Assembly: GCA_900554605.1 (NCBI GenBank)
Contig: USHU01000072.1
Coordinates: forward strand, 1-5,977
From: an uncultured Actinomyces sp.
Lineage (GTDB): Bacteria; Actinomycetota; Actinomycetes; Actinomycetales; Actinomycetaceae
Length of the DNA: 5,977 nt
Direction: 5' to 3'
Of this stretch, positions 1-3,164 are shown piece after piece. Position 1 is the first letter of the stretch. Every line of letters starts with the position of its first letter. The position numbers were made by a program, and so were the translations under genes. The notes below the pieces were generated by a model. The model worked only from the letters and a program-made list of their open reading frames with translations, was not told where the DNA came from and did no database searches.

Positions 1-351
1 CTTCCAGCGATTTGGATCGTCTTTGTCATTATTGCGGTTCCGCTATTTGTCGTGCCGTGGGCCAAGTGGATGGCCGCGACCTATACGGTGACGACGAAGC
101 GGATCATTACGCGCTCGGGTATTTTCCAGCGCACGGGGCACGACTTGCCTCTCAGTCGTATCTCGGACATTCAGATGGTGAAGGATCTGAATGATCGCCT
201 GTTCGGGTGTGGAACTTTGGCCTTGCAGACCTCGGCCGATGACCCGCTGCTGCTGCACGATGTGCCGAATGTGGAGATCGTGCAGGTTGAGATCTCGAAC
301 CTGCTGTTCAATGATGTTCAAGGAGCGATCGACGCCGACCCGAATTCGTGA
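1..351 (+). CDS. PH-domain membrane protein (bPH2/YdbS-like), 3' end only
   Basis: The reading frame is open from the first base to a TGA at 349-351, so the start lies to the left of the window. The visible 116 residues open with a hydrophobic membrane segment (about residues 1-20, LPAIWIVFVIIAVPLFVVPW). A bacterial PH domain follows: a Y-T-V-T-T-K-R-I-I strand pair, then RSGIFQR, then LPLSRISDIQMVKD, then FGCGTLALQTS, ending in an amphipathic helix (VEIVQVEISNLLF). This order is typical of the bPH2 family (YdbS/YdbT-like), small membrane-anchored proteins of poorly known function. The ATG at 52 lies inside the membrane segment and is not the true start. The gene runs into the convergent gene at 354 with 2 bases between stops and no room for its own terminator. 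Family assignment is firm; a specific role cannot be given. Confidence 0.88.
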   Translation, partial: LPAIWIVFVIIAVPLFVVPWAKWMAATYTVTTKRIITRSGIFQRTGHDLPLSRISDIQMVKDLNDRLFGCGTLALQTSADDPLLLHDVPNVEIVQVEISNLLFNDVQGAIDADPNS

Positions 352-353
352 GG

Positions 354-596
354 CTAGACCGTGGGTGTCGCGGCGGCGGTGGGGTGTTCGGTCCAGAAGT
401 CAGTGCCTGTGGCCAGCCTGTAGGTAGCAACAGATGCTACAGCTACCAGCACAGTGAGCCCGATACCGATTGCCCACGGGCGCAGCACTGCGCGCCGTGC
501 TGCTAGGGAGCGCTTCTTGCGGCGCGACGGCGGGGTGAGGAAGTCCTGCTCTTCTTCCTCGGTGACGGGTCGCCCGGATAGGGGCGGGACCTTCAT
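354..596 (-). CDS. Small single-pass membrane protein, unknown function
   Basis: This gene encodes 80 residues. The N-terminal 40 residues are polar, with an acidic EEEE run (residues 13-16) followed by a strongly basic stretch (RRKKRSLAARR, about 25-35). One membrane helix follows (about 42-60, GIGLTVLVAVASVA) and then a short Thr/Ala-rich tail. The basic residues before the helix predict a cytoplasmic N-terminus and an external tail by the positive-inside rule. The frame is closed by a TGA 12 bases upstream of the ATG at 596, so this ATG is the earliest possible start. Only a weak GAAG (610-607) precedes it; leaderless or weakly primed translation is possible. I do not recognise the family. 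The membrane-protein pattern and the tight fit against the PH gene's stop support a real gene. Confidence 0.7.
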   Translation of the reverse strand: MKVPPLSGRPVTEEEEQDFLTPPSRRKKRSLAARRAVLRPWAIGIGLTVLVAVASVATYRLATGTDFWTEHPTAAATPTV

Positions 597-628
597 GGTG
601 TGTGTGCTTCAACGGTGAGGTGTCCTCC

Positions 629-656
629 GACGCGCCCCCACCGTTGGGGGTGCGTC
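629..656 (-). promoter_or_regulatory. 12-bp hairpin in the leader of the small membrane protein gene
   Basis: Bases 629-640 pair with 645-656 across a 4-base loop, with one G-T pair in an otherwise perfect 12-bp stem. In the minus-strand transcript it would end 32 bases before the ATG at 596. It is followed at once by GGAGGA (628-623), a ribosome-site-like motif too far from that ATG to serve it directly. Eight bases covering the loop and flanks (639-646, CACCGTTG) are exactly complementary to 610-617 (CAACGGTG). A second, mutually exclusive fold could therefore form. Read on the plus strand it is followed by CCTTTCTC and could act as a terminator, but no plus-strand gene precedes it. The pairing is seen directly; a regulatory role is inferred. 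Confidence 0.45.
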
Positions 657-857
657 CTTTCTCATCAGGGTATGCGCAGAACCGACACGAAATACTAAGA
701 ATGCTGCGCAACCATCACGCAAATCCTCCCACCCGCATTCCCGTAACCGCACGGATGTGCAAACCTGAGCCCTGGCCTCGTCGTGAGCTGTGGGTGCGAG
801 AGTGTGAGCTCTCCTGTGACGGAGGGATAGGCGTGATTCCCAAACGGACGACGTTGT

Positions 858-907
858 ACGGTTTAGTCAACCGTTCAGCCCGCCGCTCCCTTGGAGTGGA
901 CGGGCTG
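858..907 (+). promoter_or_regulatory. Tandem hairpins upstream of the pseudogene
   Basis: A 6-bp stem (858-863 with 869-874, ACGGTT/AACCGT, loop TAGTC) is followed by a long stem in which 876-889 pairs with 893-907. The long stem has 14 pairs, a single unpaired A at 900 and a 3-base loop (CTT). It ends 26 bases before the pseudogene ATG. It has no clean T-run after it (GGATTTCC follows), so it is not a standard intrinsic terminator. In a high-GC organism it could still be an attenuator, or a structural barrier in the leader of the former gene. Confidence 0.4.
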
Positions 908-913
908 GATTTC

Positions 914-936
914 CATCTGGAAGGTCAGATGATATG
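914..936 (+). promoter_or_regulatory. Ribosome binding site in a hairpin loop, pseudogene start
   Basis: The purine-rich GGAAGG at 919-924 lies 9 bases before the ATG at 934 and sets that start. CATCTG (914-919) can pair with CAGATG (926-931), which places most of the ribosome site in the 6-base loop GAAGGT. Such a fold would present the site rather than hide it. The stem is short and may be chance. Confidence 0.5.
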
Positions 937-1611
937 GATGCCATCGATGAGTTGATCAACGCTGCGCAGACCTTCTACGAAGACGCGCGCACGAATGAGA
1001 ATGGGTGCTCTCGCTCGTGGGAGCATTGCTATCGCGTTTTTTCGAGATGCGAGGACCGACTCCTCCCCGGACTATGACTATTTGAGCCTGCACCTCGCTT
1101 TCTACCTGGCGAGCTGGGGGATGTACAGGGGCTCGTCCTTCCTGCTTCAGAAGGACTACAAGGTGACACGCCCATCGTCGAGGAGATCCTGAAGCCCGAA
1201 TACGACTGCCTGTTTGGGCTCGCGTGCGCGGATCTGAGGAAGTCTGAGGTTCAGATGATGCTCGAGACCGTGTACGACTACATCGCCAACTATTTCCGGC
1301 CAATGCGCGACTAGGTCGCAGGGTGTGAGGTCGCGAGCCCAGTATCACCGGTCCTCATCGCGAAAATTCTGATGGGAACGCTCGGCTGTGTGCCCGCGTA
1401 CGACAGATTCTTTGTCGACGGCATCAAGAAATACAAGGTGACGACGCAGGAATACAGCCTGGAGTCTGTGCTCACGCTCGCGGAATTCTACGAGGAGCAC
1501 AACGACCGCCTCGAGGAAGCGCGGCAGGGCTTCGAGGGTGACGGCCTGCCCTATCCGCAGATGAAGCTTCTTGATATGGGGTTTTGGCAGATTGGGTTCG
1601 AGACTAGCTGA
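934..1611 (+). pseudogene. Degraded conserved hypothetical gene: two frameshifts and one nonsense codon
   Basis: Reading from ATG 934 gives MDAIDELINAAQTFYEDA, then RSWEHCYRVF, and then loses sense, ending at TGA 1075. The conserved text continues one frame over from about 1043 (DYDYLSLHLAFYLASWGMY, then RGSSFLLQKDYKV). It returns to the first frame at 1168 (TPIVEEILKPEYDCLFG), runs into TAG 1312-1314, and resumes in the same frame as SPVLIAKILMGTLGCVPAY, then YPQMKLLDMGFWQIGFE, to TGA 1609. The first lesion fits one extra T in the T6 run 1037-1042. The second fits loss of one C after 1165, which would restore the His of K-V-H. The repaired product is about 225 residues. I recognise these conserved blocks (FYLASWGMYRGSSFLLQKDY, KILMGTLGCVPAYDR) as a widespread soluble hypothetical family of unknown function. 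A good ribosome site remains, so the damage looks fairly recent. The 3' piece from ATG 1372 might still be translated, but it lacks the core. Sequencing error is the alternative; three lesions in 280 bases make it less likely. Confidence 0.87.
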
Positions 1612-1711
1612 GGTGTTAAAAAGCATGGACCTGCTCTTCATTAGGGTTGGTGCGTATCCGGTGTGTTAGCACCGATAAGTTGATGAGTTGAAATGTTAAA
1701 CATGGTGCTAT

Positions 1712-1736
1712 TGAACAGCTTGCTGCGAGTTGTTCA
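1712..1736 (+). terminator. Possible terminator hairpin after the pseudogene
   Basis: Bases 1712-1722 pair with 1726-1736 around a CTG loop, giving 11 continuous pairs including two G-T pairs. TGGTTTGACA follows, only a weak T-rich tail. It lies 100 bases after the pseudogene stop and directly before the TTGACA element at 1741, a reasonable place to insulate the next gene. A second possible pairing upstream (TAGCACC 1667-1673 with GGTGCTA 1704-1710, competing with GGTGC 1649-1653) may be part of the same structured region. Confidence 0.4.
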
Positions 1737-1740
1737 TGGT

Positions 1741-1767
1741 TTGACACCCATGCGGCTCGAGTAATGT
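1741..1767 (+). promoter_or_regulatory. Putative promoter of the rhodanese-like membrane protein gene
   Basis: TTGACA at 1741-1746 matches the sigma-70-type -35 consensus exactly. The best -10 candidate at a workable distance is TAATGT (1762-1767), after a 15-base spacer; both the spacer and the hexamer are poor. GATAAA at 1773-1778 is a closer -10 look-alike but lies 26 bases away. If the first pair is used, transcription would start about 50-60 bases before the GTG at 1831. The downstream edge overlaps the inverted repeat at 1764-1806. Confidence 0.35.
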
Positions 1768-1806
1768 CCGGCGATAAAGTGTCTGTAAGTCTGTCAGTGC
1801 GGACAT
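1764..1806. repeat. Inverted repeat ATGTCCG/CGGACAT, possible operator
   Basis: A perfect 7-base inverted repeat (1764-1770 and 1800-1806) flanks 29 bases that contain a direct repeat, GTCTGT-AA-GTCTGT (1781-1794). It lies between the putative -35 element and the start codon of the 1831 gene and overlaps the best -10 candidate. That is where an operator or a 5' leader hairpin would be expected. Seven matched bases over this distance could also be chance. Confidence 0.35.
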
Positions 1807-1819
1807 GACCCGACTAGCG

Positions 1820-1833
1820 AAGGAGTAATTGTG
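1820..1833 (+). promoter_or_regulatory. Ribosome binding site deciding the GTG start at 1831
   Basis: AAGGAG at 1820-1825 is followed by 5 bases and then GTG at 1831. This is the only strong ribosome site near the 5' end of this frame. It fixes the start at the GTG even though it is not an ATG. Confidence 0.75.
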
Positions 1834-2817
1834 GAGTGGATTGATTATGTTAAGGATGCCATTGGTGTCCTCTTAGGGTTCGGTGCGCTGTGGAAGCTGG
1901 GAAGTAAATTATATGCAAAATTCAAGAATGGTTCTGAATTTAGATTTTGGTTTGGTCGTCGTCGTAAGGTGAAAGGATTAAAGTATGTGAGCATTTTCCA
2001 GAAACGCGCTGCTCTTAGCTCAAGGGATGAAACATCAAATTCAGTGAGACAACAGCTCACGCGTGAAATTGTCAAAGATGTTGTTCATTCATACAGTCTC
2101 GAAAAGCGTGTAAGCAGATTTACAAGGAGTGATAGGGAAGTAGCCAAAGTTCTCTTTACATTGTTCTTCCAATTTGTGGTCCTGACGTGCATTGCTGCGT
2201 TGCTGAACATTACAGAAGCTACGCCTGCGCAACAGAAATTTATTGATGCTGGAAAGTATGTGCTTTGGTGGTGTTTTGCTGGTGCTGTTGGAATGTCGGT
2301 ATTGCAACTGATTCTTACTATGAGTCGCGCTTGTGAGGAATTTCGAAGTATGATCGAAGCCTCTCGACTCAATGTAGTGCGGGTTCCGATTGAATCGATT
2401 CCCTACTGTGTTGAGAGAGATAGAGACTACATATTCGTTGATGCCACAATTCGGTTGCGCTATCAAGTCCCGTTTATGGGGAGCGCAGACGGTGTGCAGA
2501 TGCTTCTTGATCATGCTGCTACGACCGATGAGGTTGCGAGTCTGCAGAAGTCCGAAGCCAAACAAATTAAGGCTGATGACTACGAAGAAGTGGCCGGTAA
2601 GCTCGTTGATTCGTTCCTCGAAAAGCCTCTGGAGCATGGCAGCGAGCCACTCTGTTTCGTCTTCTCACAGGCAGGTATCACCGCAGTTCTCGTTACGCAG
2701 CTGTTGCGAAGTAAGGGGCTACGAGCGTTCTACATCGGCGCGACAAACGGTTACGAATCTGAAGTCAGAGAGACTATTCGGGAGATTCGCATACTCCGTG
2801 AGAGTGGTCTGATCTGA
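1831..2817 (+). CDS. Membrane protein with degenerate rhodanese-like C-terminal domain
   Basis: The gene encodes 328 residues. A hydrophobic N-terminal segment (about 8-22, DAIGVLLGFGALWKL) is followed by a basic stretch (FGRRRKVKG, 41-49) and a charged region to about 106. Two clear membrane helices come next (about 107-126 and 143-164). The C-terminal part (about 182-328) has a rhodanese-like pattern: VPIESI (185-190), strand YIFVDATIRLRY (200-211) in the place of the usual D-x-R strand, PFMGSADGV (214-222), and FVFSQAGITA (276-285) followed by helix LLRSKG and strand AFYIG. Aligned with the usual active loop C-x-x-G-x-R, the Cys becomes Ser279 and the Arg becomes Thr284, so sulfur transfer is unlikely. 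A charged helical insert (about 230-268) separates the halves. The gene is AT-richer than its neighbours (22 of 60 G+C at 1921-1980, 32 of 60 at 2701-2760), suggesting acquisition. It converges on the restriction-modification gene. Real gene: firm. Rhodanese-like fold: moderate. Function: unknown. Confidence 0.8.
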   Translation: MEWIDYVKDAIGVLLGFGALWKLGSKLYAKFKNGSEFRFWFGRRRKVKGLKYVSIFQKRAALSSRDETSNSVRQQLTREIVKDVVHSYSLEKRVSRFTRSDREVAKVLFTLFFQFVVLTCIAALLNITEATPAQQKFIDAGKYVLWWCFAGAVGMSVLQLILTMSRACEEFRSMIEASRLNVVRVPIESIPYCVERDRDYIFVDATIRLRYQVPFMGSADGVQMLLDHAATTDEVASLQKSEAKQIKADDYEEVAGKLVDSFLEKPLEHGSEPLCFVFSQAGITAVLVTQLLRSKGLRAFYIGATNGYESEVRETIREIRILRESGLI

Positions 2818-3031
2818 GTCGCTCAGGGATTTGCTGGCGTGCTGAGTGAACGGATCGGCGGGTGACAGCCCGGATCGAGACCAGATGCTGATGCTGGCAG
2901 AGCGAGAACCTTCGTTGCTCGGCGCATGGCGGGGCAGTCAGAGGAGAGTGGTCGTTTCACTCGGCTGCGGATTGGGCCGTGCAGCATGACCGCCGCACGT
3001 CGCCGGCTGCGCAACAAGCCCAATACGTGAC
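2818..3031. other. Non-coding gap between convergent genes
   Basis: This GC-rich stretch lies between the stop of the rhodanese-like gene and the shared terminator stem. It has short open frames on both strands (for example 2823-3023 on the minus strand), but none has a ribosome site or a recognisable protein pattern. I see no transposase remnant, tRNA or repeat array. The distance from the stop codon at 2817 to the stem at 3032 (214 bases) is long for a simple 3' end. It may be a leftover of an earlier insertion or a gene lost from this spot. Confidence 0.45.
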
Positions 3032-3065
3032 AGTGGCGGTGAGGCCCTAAGACCTCACCGCCACT
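3032..3065. terminator. Perfect 13-bp stem, likely bidirectional terminator
   Basis: AGTGGCGGTGAGG (3032-3044) is exactly complementary to CCTCACCGCCACT (3053-3065), with an 8-base loop. It lies between two converging genes, 214 bases after the plus-strand stop at 2817 and 99 bases past the minus-strand stop at 3165. There is no long T-run on either side, which is common for terminators of high-GC bacteria. A symmetric stem would serve both directions. A protein-binding palindrome is the less likely alternative. Confidence 0.7.
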
Positions 3066-3164
3066 AGTCGTTCACTGACGCGCGGCTTTGCTCCCGCGGA
3101 CCACGAGCCCCTCAAGATCAGAGGCAGCACGCCCATGGAACGAGCCTGCGCATCCGTGCGGAAC

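Larger units (their letters stand above)
597..933. other. Intergenic region between divergent genes, several hairpins
   Basis: This stretch separates the minus-strand small membrane protein gene from the plus-strand pseudogene. I see no convincing gene or RNA gene in it. It does hold inverted repeats, listed separately: 629-656 on the left side, and 858-874, 876-907 and 914-931 next to the pseudogene start. No promoter close to consensus stands out on either strand. A plus-strand open frame covers 602-955, but it has no ribosome site and reads straight through the hairpins and the pseudogene start. Confidence 0.6.

Noticed and set aside
400..612. Alternative minus-strand start TTG at 612, well spaced from GGAGGA (628-623)
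   Set aside because: It is out of frame with the 80-residue protein, and its product lacks any membrane or domain pattern.
602..955. Plus-strand open frame of 117 codons over the intergenic hairpins
   Set aside because: No ribosome site, no protein-like pattern, and it reads through several hairpins and past the well-primed start at 934.
956..1348. Minus-strand open frame of 130 codons opposite the pseudogene
   Set aside because: Arg/Ser-rich low-complexity translation typical of the reverse of GC-rich coding DNA; the plus strand carries clear conserved protein blocks.
934..1611. Programmed frameshifting as an explanation for the split gene
   Set aside because: It would need two opposite programmed shifts plus stop readthrough within 280 bases; the second shift site has no slippery run.
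2089..2637. Minus-strand open frame of 182 codons opposite the rhodanese-like gene
   Set aside because: No ribosome site, and its translation has no coherent pattern. The plus-strand frame has a strong ribosome site, membrane helices and a domain pattern.
2823..3023. Minus-strand open frame of 66 codons between the convergent genes
   Set aside because: No ribosome site or recognisable motif; its composition is that of random GC-rich DNA.
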